Assembly (NCBI RefSeq): GCF_009469765.1 | Contig: NZ_SSSQ01000002.1 | Span: 1-64,000, forward strand | Direction of reading: 5' to 3' | Origin: Dechloromonas hortensis | GTDB taxonomy: Bacteria; Pseudomonadota; Gammaproteobacteria; Burkholderiales; Rhodocyclaceae | Length of the DNA stretch: 64,000 nt | Shown: one piece after another, positions 36,022 to 45,117 of the stretch | Numbering within the stretch: position 1 is the first letter of the stretch | Layout: each line of letters begins with the position of its first letter | Made by a program: the position numbers and the translations under genes | Notes under the pieces: model-generated | Seen by the model: the letters and a program-made list of their open reading frames with translations, nothing else | Databases searched by the model: none | What the model was told of the DNA's origin: nothing

Positions 36022-37566
36022 ATGGATATGAAAGTTGCCAAGAAGCTCGGCCTCAAAGAGCGCTACGCCCTGATGACCCGGGATTTGGCCTGGGATACGA
36101 CCTACCAGCCGATGGACAAGGTTTTTCCGCAGACCACCTATGAAGGCATCAAGATTCACGACTGGGACAAATGGGAGGATCCGTTCCGCCTGACCATGGA
36201 CGCCTACTGGAAGTACCAGTCGGAGAAGGAGCGCAAGCTGTACGCCATTCTCGACGGCTTCAACCAGAACAACGGCCACCTGTCGGTCACCGATGCGCGC
36301 TACATCAACGTCCTCAAGCTCTTCCTCGGCTCGACCCCGCCGCTCGAACTGATGGCCGCCCGTGGTTTCTCGATGATGGGCCGGCAGATGAACGGCGCCG
36401 GTCCGCGCGTCGCCTGCCAGATGCAGGCGGTCGACGAGTACCGTCACTTCCAGACGCAGATCCACTCGATCTCCAACTACAACAAGTACTACAACGGGAT
36501 GGACGAGTTTGCCCATCAGCAATCCCGCATGTGGTACCTGTCGGACGGCAAGTCCTTCTTCGATGACGCGATCACCGCCGGCCCCTTCGAATTCATGGTC
36601 GCCATCGGCTTCGCCTTCGAATACGTGCTGACCAACATCCTGTTCGTGCCCTTCATCTCCGGTGCCGCCTACAACGGCGACATGGCGGCGATGACCGTCG
36701 GCTTCTCGGCCCAGTCCGACGAAGCGCGCCACATGACGCTCGGCCTCGAATGCATCAAGTTCATGCTCGAACAGGACCCGGACAACCTGCCCATCGTCCA
36801 GCGCTGGATCGACAAATGGACCTGGCGCGGTACGCGCAAGCTGGCCTCGGTCGGCATGATGATGGATTACATGCTGCCGAAGCGCATCATGAGCTTCAAG
36901 GAAGCCTGGGAAATGTACGTCGAGGAAAACGGCGGCGCGCTGTTCAAGGACCTCGCCCGCTACGGCATCACCATCCCCAAGTGCTTCGGCCAGACCATCG
37001 AAGAGAAAGAACACGTCACCCACCAGTCGTGGATCGGTTTCTACATGAAGCCGCAGGCGACGCCTTTCCACACCTGGATCCCGACGCCGGACGAAATGGA
37101 CTGGCTGTCCGAGAAGTACCCCAACACCTTCGACAAGTACTACCGTCCGGTGCTCGAGCATCTCGACGCCCAGGAAAAGGCCGGCAACCGCTTCGACAAC
37201 AAGACGGCGCCGATGAACTGCCAAGTCTGCGTCAGCACCATGAAGTTCAACGAACCGGGCGATCCGATGGAAATGTGTTTTCGCGAGTCGATCTACCAGG
37301 GCGAGAAGTTCCATACCTGTTCGGATCACTGCAAGGAAATCTTCGACAACGAGCCGGAGAAGTACATCCAGACCTTCATCTCCTCGCACCAGGTACTGCA
37401 GGGCAACTGCGAGCCGGATGGCACCGACGTCAATGCCGCCGACTTCAAACCGGGTCAGAACATGCTCGACTACTGGAAGCTCGACAAGCGCGCCCTCGGC
37501 GACTTCAACGGCTCCGATGACCAGAAGAACTTTGCCGCCTGGCGCGAACAAGCCACCAAGAACTAA
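36022..37566 (+). CDS. dmpN: Phenol hydroxylase-type oxygenase, alpha (diiron) subunit (DmpN)
   Basis: The 514-residue catalytic subunit has the full bacterial multicomponent monooxygenase ligand set: E109, E139-Y-R-H142, E200 and E234-A-R-H237, with the same spacing as in methane monooxygenase. A C-terminal Cys/His knuckle ('CQVCVSTMKF', 'HTCSDHCKEIF') binds zinc in family members. It hydroxylates phenolic rings to catechols. Because the window has homoprotocatechuate rather than catechol cleavage genes, its true substrate may be 4-hydroxyphenylacetate or a relative; that is inference. Confidence 0.94.
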   Translation: MDMKVAKKLGLKERYALMTRDLAWDTTYQPMDKVFPQTTYEGIKIHDWDKWEDPFRLTMDAYWKYQSEKERKLYAILDGFNQNNGHLSVTDARYINVLKLFLGSTPPLELMAARGFSMMGRQMNGAGPRVACQMQAVDEYRHFQTQIHSISNYNKYYNGMDEFAHQQSRMWYLSDGKSFFDDAITAGPFEFMVAIGFAFEYVLTNILFVPFISGAAYNGDMAAMTVGFSAQSDEARHMTLGLECIKFMLEQDPDNLPIVQRWIDKWTWRGTRKLASVGMMMDYMLPKRIMSFKEAWEMYVEENGGALFKDLARYGITIPKCFGQTIEEKEHVTHQSWIGFYMKPQATPFHTWIPTPDEMDWLSEKYPNTFDKYYRPVLEHLDAQEKAGNRFDNKTAPMNCQVCVSTMKFNEPGDPMEMCFRESIYQGEKFHTCSDHCKEIFDNEPEKYIQTFISSHQVLQGNCEPDGTDVNAADFKPGQNMLDYWKLDKRALGDFNGSDDQKNFAAWREQATKN

Positions 37567-37576
37567 GGAGACAGCC

Positions 37577-37939
37577 ATGACGATGTTGAAAACCCTTGCT
37601 CCCTACGAGTTCAAGTCGCGCGACGCGGTCGAGAACTACAAGGGCCGCCAGTTGCTCTACGTGAACTGGGAACGTCACCGCATGTTCTCGCGTCCCTTCG
37701 TGCTGGCCCTGCCGCCGGAAACGCCGTTCTCGGTGATCATCGACCAGTACATGACCGAGTGCTTCAGCTACCACCCGGACTGGAAGCAGATCGACTGGAA
37801 CACGGTCGTCTGGCAGAACGGCAACACGCCCTTCACGCCGGATCGCAACAAGAGCCTGAAAGACAACGGCATCGGCCACAAGGACCTGATCCGTTTCCGG
37901 ACGCCAGGCCTGGACGGTATTGCCGGTACCGGCTACTGA
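37577..37939 (+). CDS. dmpO: Phenol hydroxylase-type oxygenase, gamma subunit (DmpO)
   Basis: The 120-residue small subunit begins MTMLKTLAPYEFKSRDAVEN and has the family features 'LYVNWERHRMFSRPFVLALP' and 'WQNGNTPFTPD'. It completes the DmpLNO oxygenase. The ATG at 37577 has AAGGAGACA; the frame is open upstream but that part overlaps dmpN. Confidence 0.92.
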   Translation: MTMLKTLAPYEFKSRDAVENYKGRQLLYVNWERHRMFSRPFVLALPPETPFSVIIDQYMTECFSYHPDWKQIDWNTVVWQNGNTPFTPDRNKSLKDNGIGHKDLIRFRTPGLDGIAGTGY

Positions 37940-38004
37940 TGGCCTGCCGGTCACCCCGCTGGTGGGGGTGACCGGCTAAGCATTCCCCACGGAGAGACAA
38001 GAAC

Positions 38005-39066
38005 ATGAGCTACGAACTGACCATCGAGCCGCTCGGCCGCAGCATCGAAGTCGAAGAAGGCCAGACCATCCTCGATGCCGCGCTGCGCGCCGGCATCTAC
38101 CTGCCGCATGCCTGCGGCCAGGGCTACTGCGCCACCTGCAAGGTGTGCATCACCGACGGCGAAGTCGATCACCAGAATGCGTCGAGCTTCGCGCTGATGG
38201 ACTACGAGCGCGAGGAAGGGCAGACCCTGGCCTGCTGCGCGACGCTGGAATCCGATACGGTCATCGAAGTCGAGATGGAAATCGACGAGGACGCACGCGA
38301 TATCCCGGTCAAGGATTTCCACGGCACGGTCAGCCGTATCGAGGACCTGACGCCGACCATCAAAGGCATCTGGCTCAAGCTCCCGAACGACGAGGTGCTC
38401 GACTTCCAGGCCGGCCAGTACATCAACCTGTACCTGCCGAACGACATGGGCCACCGCGCCTTTTCGCTGGCCAATGCACCGTCGGCCGGCAACGAGATCG
38501 AACTGAACATCCGCATCGTCCCCGGCGGCGTCGGCACCACCTGGATCCACAACGAACTGAAGGTCGGCGACCAGATCACGGTGTCCGGTCCCTATGGCCG
38601 CTTCTTCGTACACAAGTCGGCCAACGTGCCGTCGCTGTTCATGGCCGGCGGTTCCGGCCTGTCCAGCCCGCGCTCGATGATTCTCGAACTGCTCGAAACG
38701 GGCAGCGAATTGCCGATCACGCTGGTCTATGGCGCCCGCAACCAGGGCGAGCTGTACTACCACCAGGAATTCCTCGATCTGGCGGCGCAGTATCCGCACT
38801 TCACCTACGTGCCGGCCCTCAACGATGAGCCGGCCGACAGCGGCTGGGAAGGTTTCCGCGGCTTCGTTCATGAAGCGGCGAAGGCTCATTTCGACAACGA
38901 TTTCCGCGGCAACAAGGCCTACCTGTGCGGCCCGCCGATCATGATTGAAGCCTGCATCACCGCCCTGATGCAGGGCCGACTGTTTGAGCGCGACATCTAT
39001 ACCGAGAAATTCTTCTCGGCCGCCGATGCGCAACAGGTGCGCAGTCCGCTGTTCAAGCGCGTCTGA
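38005..39066 (+). CDS. dmpP: Phenol hydroxylase reductase (DmpP)
   Basis: The 353-residue NADH-dependent reductase has an N-terminal 2Fe-2S domain with Cys in 'HACGQGYCATCKVCITDG' and 'LACCATLES', an FAD domain ('HRAFSLANAPS') and an NAD domain ('SLFMAGGSGLSSPRSMIL', 'KAYLCGPPIMIEACI'). It feeds electrons to DmpN. A strong terminator follows, ending the dmpKLMNOP unit. Confidence 0.94.
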   Translation: MSYELTIEPLGRSIEVEEGQTILDAALRAGIYLPHACGQGYCATCKVCITDGEVDHQNASSFALMDYEREEGQTLACCATLESDTVIEVEMEIDEDARDIPVKDFHGTVSRIEDLTPTIKGIWLKLPNDEVLDFQAGQYINLYLPNDMGHRAFSLANAPSAGNEIELNIRIVPGGVGTTWIHNELKVGDQITVSGPYGRFFVHKSANVPSLFMAGGSGLSSPRSMILELLETGSELPITLVYGARNQGELYYHQEFLDLAAQYPHFTYVPALNDEPADSGWEGFRGFVHEAAKAHFDNDFRGNKAYLCGPPIMIEACITALMQGRLFERDIYTEKFFSAADAQQVRSPLFKRV

Positions 39067-39086
39067 ACCGAAGCCCTCGGCAATCA

Positions 39087-39125
39087 GGCCCCGCTGGCGG
39101 TTGACCGCCGGTGGGGCGATTTTTT
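39087..39125 (+). terminator. Rho-independent terminator after dmpP
   Basis: GCCCC...GGCGGT pairs with ACCGCC...GGGGC around a 2-nt loop, with a small internal bulge, and is followed by GATTTTTT. It separates the dmp operon from the orphan binding-protein gene, which starts 44 bp later, so that gene may get only read-through transcripts. Confidence 0.8.
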
Positions 39126-39168
39126 GCAGTGGCAGCGACATAAAAAAATGCCACGCAAGGAGACAGCA

Positions 39169-40317
39169 ATGAAGAAAGCCATGTTCCGCTGGCTGGCCGG
39201 TCTCGGCCTGCTCGCCGGTGCCCTGGCCGCATCGGCGACGCAGTCGGTGCCGGGCGTGACGCCGAACGCGATCGTGCTCGGCCAGTCGGTCGTGTTGAGC
39301 GGGCCGATGGCCGAAGTCGGCCGGCAGTATGCCAAGGGTGTTGCGCTGGCGATCGCCGAGACTAACCGCAAGGGCGGCATCCACGGCCGCCAGCTCGACC
39401 TGCAGACCCTCGACGATGCCTACGATCCGCAGCGTGCCGAAAGCAATACCCGGCAGCTGATCGAGGAGCGGCAGGTATTTGCGCTATTCGGCTATGCCGG
39501 CACCGGCGCTACGATCGCCGGCCAGGCGCTGGCCGAGAAGGTCGGGGTGCCGCTGATCGCGCCGCTGACCGGGTCCGACGCGCTGCGCGAGAAGCCGGCG
39601 GCCAATCTGTTCTTCCTGCGCGCCAGTTACGGCGACGAGATGGATCGGATCGTCGAGCACCAGGCGACGCTGGGCATTACCCGGATCGCGCTGGTCTATC
39701 AGGATGACCCGTTCGGCCGCGCGACGCGGCGCAGCTTCGAGGAGGCGATGCGCCGCCAGCGCCTGGCGCCGGTCGCCATTTCCAGCGTCGATCCGCAGGC
39801 GATCGACGTCGCCCCGGCACTCGCTGAAATCGGGCGCAGCCAGCCGATGGCGATCGTGCTCGGGACCACCGGCAAGGTGTCGACAAGCCTGCTCAAGGGC
39901 ATCGGCCAGGGCGGTCAGCGGCCGTCGATCTTCGGCCTCTCGGTGCTCAGCCCGGCGCTGCTGCACGCTGAGTTGAAGGGTGGGGTCGGCGGCATCGTCA
40001 TGAGCCAGGTCGTGCCCTCGCCGTGGAACACCAAGTACGGCATCGTCCGCCAGTACCGGGCGGCGCTCTCGGCCAGCACCAATCCTGCCGAGATGCATCA
40101 TGCCTCGATCGAAGGCTACATCGCCGGCCGCGTGCTGATCGAGGGGCTGCGCCGGGCCGGCAAGGAGCTGACTCGGGCCGGCCTGGTCAATGCGCTGGGC
40201 GGGCTGCGCAAATTCGATCTCGGCGATTTCGTCGTCGATTACGGCAATCGCCGCCACGCCGGCTCCAGCCTTGTCGAGCTGACGATCCTTAGGCACGACG
40301 GCAGCTTCGCCAACTGA
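39169..40317 (+). CDS. ABC transporter substrate-binding protein (orphan, Peripla_BP_6)
   Basis: The 382-residue protein has a signal peptide (MKKAMFRWLAGLGLLAGALA, cleavage near 'AASATQS') and a Liv-type binding fold: 'GVTPNAIVLGQSVVLSGPMA', 'GIHGRQLDLQTLDDAYDPQR', 'ALVYQDDPFGRA'. No permease or ATPase gene is adjacent, so it either uses the LivHMGF complex at 11-15 kb or serves as an extracellular sensor. Start at 39169 (AAGGAGACAGCA site). It follows dmpP on the same strand. Confidence 0.87.
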   Translation: MKKAMFRWLAGLGLLAGALAASATQSVPGVTPNAIVLGQSVVLSGPMAEVGRQYAKGVALAIAETNRKGGIHGRQLDLQTLDDAYDPQRAESNTRQLIEERQVFALFGYAGTGATIAGQALAEKVGVPLIAPLTGSDALREKPAANLFFLRASYGDEMDRIVEHQATLGITRIALVYQDDPFGRATRRSFEEAMRRQRLAPVAISSVDPQAIDVAPALAEIGRSQPMAIVLGTTGKVSTSLLKGIGQGGQRPSIFGLSVLSPALLHAELKGGVGGIVMSQVVPSPWNTKYGIVRQYRAALSASTNPAEMHHASIEGYIAGRVLIEGLRRAGKELTRAGLVNALGGLRKFDLGDFVVDYGNRRHAGSSLVELTILRHDGSFAN

Positions 40318-40360
40318 TTCCGATCACCTCTCCGCTACTCGGTCAAACGGGTGGCTTGAT

Positions 40361-40387
40361 GGCCGCGTAAAACGCGGCCTTTTTTTT
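40361..40387 (+). terminator. Strong rho-independent terminator
   Basis: GGCCGCGT and ACGCGGCC form a perfect 8-bp stem with an AAA loop, followed by eight T. It ends the orphan binding-protein transcript. The rest of the 379-bp gap to the AraC gene holds the palindrome promoter at 40643-40671 and nothing else recognisable. Confidence 0.92.
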
Positions 40388-40642
40388 GCTGGCCACCGCG
40401 CACTGTGGCTGGGCGAATCTCTCCGTTTTGGTGCCTTTGCGACAGTTGACCGGCGGTCTTTGATTTACCTGTCGTGTCCGCCCGGTGTTGCAGAAAAACC
40501 TTATCCATCAGTTGCCTGCGGCGCAAACCTTAATCCCGTTCGGGTTTTTTCGGCCGGTTCGATGACATGGGCTGATTTTTTGCTTTTCAGGAATATTCAG
40601 TCGGATGTCGAATTTGTCGGGAAACGCTATTGACGGTTCCCG

Positions 40643-40671
40643 TTGATTCACTAATATGTTAATAGTTGCAT
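40643..40671 (+). promoter_or_regulatory. Promoter of the AraC gene with HpaR-type palindrome
   Basis: TTGATT (40643-40648) and TTGCAT (40666-40671) are 17 bp apart, and TAATATGTTA (40652-40661) starts 9 bp after the -35, exactly as at 24951 and 54593. Only one palindrome is clear here. It links the amine dehydrogenase region to the hpa regulon. Confidence 0.6.
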
Positions 40672-40696
40672 TAAACGAAATTCACGGGGGCGGCAA

Positions 40697-41695
40697 ATGA
40701 ACATGGTGATGGAATCCGTAGTGGGTCACGGCGCCGTCCATCGCCGTACCCGGCAGAATGCCGACGTCGATCTGCAGGCCTCGGCACTGATCTACGAACG
40801 CTGGGGCCAACGCTACGATCAACTTTCGGCGGGGCGTTTCGACGGCTCGCTGCACGAAATCCAGTTGCCGGCCTTTACCCTGTTGCGTGAAACCAGCAAT
40901 CGCGTGTTGCTGCAAAAGGGCTGCACACCCGATGGGGTCTTCGCCATCGGCTCGGTGATGAGCCTCGCCGAGCATGGCTACCATTGCGGCGAGATCATGC
41001 GGCATCGATCGGCGGCCTTGCTCGACCCGAAAACCGAGTTCGAAATCCGGACGCCGGAGAGCTTCGACCTGGTCGCAGCCGTGTTCACGCCGCAGGAACT
41101 GTGCGCCAATCTCGACGATTCGACGATCGACCATCGCGAACTCGAACTGGACCTGCTGCGCAGTTCGAAAACGATCGATTCGACCTATTCCGAGGCGCTG
41201 GCCGATTTTCTGCTGCGCGCCTTCGAGACCAGCCAGGAGTCGCCGGAGCGGCTGTTCATTCCCTCCAACCAGAAGCAGCTGGCCGAAGAGTTCTACGCGC
41301 TGATCAGCGAAACGGTCAGCGCCGGGCAGGGCAACCAGGCGCGCTCGGTGTGCCCGAATCGGGAGCGGGTCACCCGGCGGGTGCGCGCTTTTCTCGACGC
41401 CAACCCGGAGTCGGCGCTGAGTATCACCGATATCTGCGACGAGGTCGGTGTGACGCGGCGCACGCTGCAGAACGCCATTCAGGAAGTGTTCGGCATTTCG
41501 CCGCAGCATTACCTGAAAGCCATCCGCCTGAACGGTTTCCGGCGCGCCCTGAAGGCCTGTGCGCCGGGCCGCGAGTCGATCGGCGACGTCGCGGCGCGCT
41601 GGGGTTTCTGGCATCTGTCGCAACTGGCCCAGGACTATCGCCGCCTGTTCGGCGAGCTGCCGTCGCAGACGCGGGAGCGCTGCCTCAACGCTTGA
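40697..41695 (+). CDS. AraC-family regulator, probably of the aromatic amine dehydrogenase genes
   Basis: The 332-residue protein has an N-terminal sensor without a clear cupin motif and a C-terminal double helix-turn-helix ('LSITDICDEVGVTRRTLQNA', 'ESIGDVAARWGFWHLSQLAQ'), in the style of EutR-type AraC proteins. It lies directly upstream of aauB on the same strand, so an amine-responsive activator is the natural guess. Its own promoter carries an HpaR-type palindrome. Start at 40697 or two codons later. Confidence 0.85.
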   Translation: MNMVMESVVGHGAVHRRTRQNADVDLQASALIYERWGQRYDQLSAGRFDGSLHEIQLPAFTLLRETSNRVLLQKGCTPDGVFAIGSVMSLAEHGYHCGEIMRHRSAALLDPKTEFEIRTPESFDLVAAVFTPQELCANLDDSTIDHRELELDLLRSSKTIDSTYSEALADFLLRAFETSQESPERLFIPSNQKQLAEEFYALISETVSAGQGNQARSVCPNRERVTRRVRAFLDANPESALSITDICDEVGVTRRTLQNAIQEVFGISPQHYLKAIRLNGFRRALKACAPGRESIGDVAARWGFWHLSQLAQDYRRLFGELPSQTRERCLNA

Positions 41696-41791
41696 AAGGC
41701 GTCGTTTTTTTGCCAATTCTTGATATGCCTCAAAGGAGGCTTTCCAAGATACTGAACTCGCGTTCTCAACAGAGTCGAGCGAGGTCAGAAG

Positions 41792-42952
41792 ATGCAGAAA
41801 AAGAAAAAACTGATCGCTTTGCTGGTGCTGGCAGGTCTGGCATCGGGCACGGCGATCGGCGAACCCAGACGGCCCCCGCCGTTACCCGAAGAAGAAATCA
41901 AGGTCGAGCGCCTGGCGCCGGCTGACGGCAACCGGCTGTACGTGGTCGACCCCGCCTTCGGCCACATGGTGGATGGCCGGACACACGTGCTGGACGGCAA
42001 GAGCGGCCGCTTTCTGGGCATGATCGGCACCGGTTTCGGTTCGCTGATGCTGCCGTCGAAGGATGGCCGCAGCCTGTATCAGGTCACCACCTATTACCCA
42101 CGCCTTTCCCGCGGTCAACGAACCGATGTCGTCGAAATCCACGACACGCAGACGCTGGCGCTGAAGGGCGAGATCGATATTCCGCCACGGCGGGCGCAGA
42201 GCATTTCCTATCGCGGCATGCTGGCGACCAGTGCCGACGGCCGCTTCCTGTACATCCAGAACGCGACGCCGGCCACCTCGGTAGGCATCGTCGATCTGGT
42301 GGCCGGCAAGTTCGTCGCCGAGGTCCAGACGCCCGGTTGCTGGTCGATTCAGGCCTGGCAGCAGGGCTATCGTTTCTCGGCGATTTGCGGCGACGGCACC
42401 TTATTGACGGTGACGCTGGACGAGGCCGGGCAGGCCAAGTCGCGCGAGCGCAGCGCACCTTTCTTCGATCCGGACAAGGACCCGATCTTCATCCATCCGG
42501 AAATCGTTGGCGACGAGCGCTACTTCGTTTCCTACAACGGCAATGTGTACAAGGTCGGCCTGGCTGGCGAGGCACCGCGCTTCGAGGCGCCCTGGTCGCT
42601 GCTCGACCAGGCGGACCGCAAGCGCAACTGGCGGCCAGGCGGCTTGCAGATCAGCGCGCTGCATCGCGCCAGCGGCACCTTCTTCGTCAATATGCACGAC
42701 AAGGGGGCGGAAGGGACGCACAAGAACCCGTCGAAGGAAATCTGGGCCGTCGACCTGCAAAGCCGCAAGCGCCTCGCCCGGATTGCCTCCAACCAGTCGA
42801 TTTCGGTCGCCGTCAGCCAAGGCGCCGAGCCGCTGCTCTACGGCCTGAGCCACGACGGCAAGGTGCAGGTGCGCCGGGTGGCGCCGGGCTACCCGGTACT
42901 GCGCGACATCGCCGGCATCGGCGAAACGCCGATGTTCATGGAGGTGAACTGA
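41792..42952 (+). CDS. aauB: Aromatic amine dehydrogenase, large (alpha) subunit
   Basis: The 386-residue periplasmic protein has a Sec signal (MQKKKKLIALLVLAGLASGT) and the sequence 'RLYVVDPAFGHMVDGRTHVL', typical of the seven-bladed propeller subunit of TTQ amine dehydrogenases (AauB/MauB). With AauA it oxidises primary amines such as tyramine or phenylethylamine to aldehyde plus ammonia. The family choice (aromatic rather than methylamine dehydrogenase) rests on the aromatic gene context. Confidence 0.88.
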   Translation: MQKKKKLIALLVLAGLASGTAIGEPRRPPPLPEEEIKVERLAPADGNRLYVVDPAFGHMVDGRTHVLDGKSGRFLGMIGTGFGSLMLPSKDGRSLYQVTTYYPRLSRGQRTDVVEIHDTQTLALKGEIDIPPRRAQSISYRGMLATSADGRFLYIQNATPATSVGIVDLVAGKFVAEVQTPGCWSIQAWQQGYRFSAICGDGTLLTVTLDEAGQAKSRERSAPFFDPDKDPIFIHPEIVGDERYFVSYNGNVYKVGLAGEAPRFEAPWSLLDQADRKRNWRPGGLQISALHRASGTFFVNMHDKGAEGTHKNPSKEIWAVDLQSRKRLARIASNQSISVAVSQGAEPLLYGLSHDGKVQVRRVAPGYPVLRDIAGIGETPMFMEVN

Positions 42953-42953
42953 G

Positions 42954-43499
42954 ATGCAGGCCAGCCAGTTCATTTTCGACCCGGTCATCCTGCGCGGCGT
43001 CAGCGCCGCCCTGAGCATCATCCTGATTCTCGGCGCGCTGACCAAGCTGCGCGACATCGAACTGTTCCGCTACGCCGTCGAGAACTATCGCCTGCTGCCG
43101 GCGCCAACGGTGCTGCCCTTTGCCTGGGGCTTCGCGCTGGCCGAGTTGCTGGCCGGCCTCGCCCTCGTCGTCGAACCGCTCCAGTTCTGGGCCGCTTTGC
43201 TCGGCCTCGGCGTCATGGCGGTGGCGAGCGGCGGGGTGGCGATCAGCCTGCGCCGTGGCCTCGACCGCATCGAGTGCGGTTGTGGTGGCAGCGGCCAGCG
43301 TATCTCGTGGGGCCTGGTTGCCCGCAACGCGGTGCTCGCCGCGGCCATTGCCCTCGCTGCCGGCGATGAAGCGGCTCGCCCGCTCGCCGCCTTCGATTAT
43401 TTCAGCGTCGCTGCCATCGCCCTCGCGCTGCTCGCCCTCTATGCCTGCGCCAACCAGTTGTTGGCCAATCAACCGTTTTTGAAGGAGATCCACTCATGA
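42954..43499 (+). CDS. aauE: MauE-like membrane protein for amine dehydrogenase maturation
   Basis: The 181-residue protein has about four or five membrane helices ('SAALSIILILGALTKLRDIE', 'PFAWGFALAELLAGLALVVE') and a conserved Cys pair in 'IECGCGG'. MauE proteins work with MauD to form the many disulfides of the small subunit. It starts 1 bp after aauB and its stop overlaps the start of aauD (ATGA). Confidence 0.87.
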   Translation: MQASQFIFDPVILRGVSAALSIILILGALTKLRDIELFRYAVENYRLLPAPTVLPFAWGFALAELLAGLALVVEPLQFWAALLGLGVMAVASGGVAISLRRGLDRIECGCGGSGQRISWGLVARNAVLAAAIALAAGDEAARPLAAFDYFSVAAIALALLALYACANQLLANQPFLKEIHS

Positions 43500-44113
43500 T
43501 CGATCCCATGCTGATTTCTATCGTTGCCCTGTGGCTGCTGGTCATTGCCTTGGGCGTCTGTGTCATCGCACTGTCCCGCCAGATCGGCATTCTCTACGAG
43601 CGCGTCGCGCCGATGGGGGCGCTGATGATGGACCACGGGCCGAAGGTCGGCGAACTGGCGCCGCCGGTCGAAGTGACGACCTGGGAAGGCCGCGCCCTGA
43701 CTCTCGGCGCCGGCATGACGAAAAGCACGCTGATCTTCTTCCTGTCGCCGACCTGCCCGGTGTGCAAGAAGCTGCTGCCGATCATCCGCTCGGTCCAAGC
43801 CCGCGAAGGGCAGTGGCTGGATGTCGTGCTCGCCTCCGACGGTGAACGCAGCGAACATGCCGCTTTTTACGCCAAGTACCAGCTGGCCGATTTCCCCTAC
43901 GTGCTGTCGCAGCCGCTGGGCATGACCTACAAGATTTCCAAGCTGCCTTACTGCGTGCTGCTCGACGCGGCCGGCGCCGTCCGCGCCAAGGGCCTGGTCA
44001 ATTCCCGCGAGCAGGTCGAAAGCCTGCTGAGCGCCTTCGAGCACGGTGTCGCCTCGGTGCAGGAACATCTCGACCGCAGCCTGGCGGTGCCCGCCATCCT
44101 CGGAAAGGGCTGA
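43496..44113 (+). CDS. aauD: MauD-like thioredoxin-fold protein for amine dehydrogenase maturation
   Basis: The 205-residue protein has an N-terminal membrane anchor ('LISIVALWLLVIALGVCVIA') and a thioredoxin domain with the active site 'SPTCPVCKKLLP' (CPVC). A cis-Pro region is in 'ISKLPYCVLLD'. It is thought to oxidise or isomerise disulfides in the Cys-rich small subunit encoded 3 bp downstream. Confidence 0.9.
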   Translation: MIDPMLISIVALWLLVIALGVCVIALSRQIGILYERVAPMGALMMDHGPKVGELAPPVEVTTWEGRALTLGAGMTKSTLIFFLSPTCPVCKKLLPIIRSVQAREGQWLDVVLASDGERSEHAAFYAKYQLADFPYVLSQPLGMTYKISKLPYCVLLDAAGAVRAKGLVNSREQVESLLSAFEHGVASVQEHLDRSLAVPAILGKG

Positions 44114-44116
44114 ACC

Positions 44117-44650
44117 ATGAATTTCCTCAAACTATTCGACAGCCTGGCCGAGCGCAGCACGCGCGGCGTCGCCCAGCGCTCCGGGCGGCGCGGCTTCCTG
44201 GTCGGCGTCAGCAAGGTACTGGTCGCCAGCGCCTTCGTGCTGCCGGTGCTGCCCTTCGACCGTACCGTGCAGGCGGCCGGCAAGCCGGCGCCGAAGAAGG
44301 AACCGACCGATACCGATTGCGATTACTGGCGTTACTGCAGCGTCGATGGCTTTCTCTGTTCCTGCTGCGGCGGCACGATGACGACCTGCCCGCCGGGCAC
44401 GACGCCGTCGGCCGTGTCCTGGGTCGGCACCTGCCACAACCCGGCCGACGGCCGCGACTACCTGGTCAGCTACAACGACTGCTGCGGCCGGACGACCTGC
44501 GGCCGCTGCGGCTGCAACACCAATATCCGCGAGCGGGCCGGCTACCGGCTCGGTGTCCATAACGACATCAACTGGTGCATGGCCAACCAGAGCAGCCTCT
44601 ACCATTGCACGGTGTCGGTCATTGTCGGCCTGGAAGAGGGGCAGTCATGA
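44117..44650 (+). CDS. aauA: Aromatic amine dehydrogenase, small (beta) subunit with TTQ cofactor
   Basis: The 177-residue protein carries a twin-arginine type leader ('RSGRRGFLVGVSKVLVASA', RR at 24-25) and more than a dozen Cys, as expected for a periplasmic subunit with many disulfides. W102 ('SAVSWVGTCHN') and W153 ('NDINWCMANQ') are 51 residues apart, the spacing of the two Trp that form tryptophan tryptophylquinone. It ends with its stop overlapping the next start (ATGA). Confidence 0.93.
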   Translation: MNFLKLFDSLAERSTRGVAQRSGRRGFLVGVSKVLVASAFVLPVLPFDRTVQAAGKPAPKKEPTDTDCDYWRYCSVDGFLCSCCGGTMTTCPPGTTPSAVSWVGTCHNPADGRDYLVSYNDCCGRTTCGRCGCNTNIRERAGYRLGVHNDINWCMANQSSLYHCTVSVIVGLEEGQS

Positions 44651-45108
44651 TGCGACGCGCGGTTTTTGCCCTTTTTCTGCCGTTCACCGCAGGAGTCGCC
44701 TTGGCCGAGGACGGCAAGGCGATCTACGATGCCCACTGCGCCGCCTGCCATCAGCCGGATGGCGGCGGCGCGCTCGGCCTGGCGCCGCCGCTGCAGGGCA
44801 CGCTCGGCAAGCGGCTGGCGACGCCGGCCGGCCGCCAGTACGTGCCGGGCGTCGTGCTCAGCGGGCTGGCCGGCAAGCTGGTCTCGAAGGGCGTCACCTA
44901 CACCGGCGTCATGCCCTCCTGGCAGCAGCTTTCCGATGCCGAACTGGCCGCCGTCGTCAATCACGTGCTGACCACCTTCAACACTGCCGAACTGCCGCCC
45001 GGCCACCAGCCGCTGAGCGCCGAGACCTTCACCCAGTTGCGCGAGAAGAAGCCGACGGCCAAGGATCTGCGGGCCTGGCGGGCCGAATCCGAGCCCAAGT
45101 CCGAGTAA
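44647..45108 (+). CDS. Monoheme cytochrome c
   Basis: A 153-residue periplasmic cytochrome with signal peptide (MMRRAVFALFLPFTAGVALA), heme site 'CAACH' near residue 35 and likely axial Met in 'TGVMPSW'. Overlapping the aauA stop, it is the obvious candidate electron acceptor for the TTQ enzyme or a partner of the next cytochrome. A start 3 bp downstream is also possible. Confidence 0.9.
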   Translation: MMRRAVFALFLPFTAGVALAEDGKAIYDAHCAACHQPDGGGALGLAPPLQGTLGKRLATPAGRQYVPGVVLSGLAGKLVSKGVTYTGVMPSWQQLSDAELAAVVNHVLTTFNTAELPPGHQPLSAETFTQLREKKPTAKDLRAWRAESEPKSE

Positions 45109-45117
45109 GGAGAGAAG

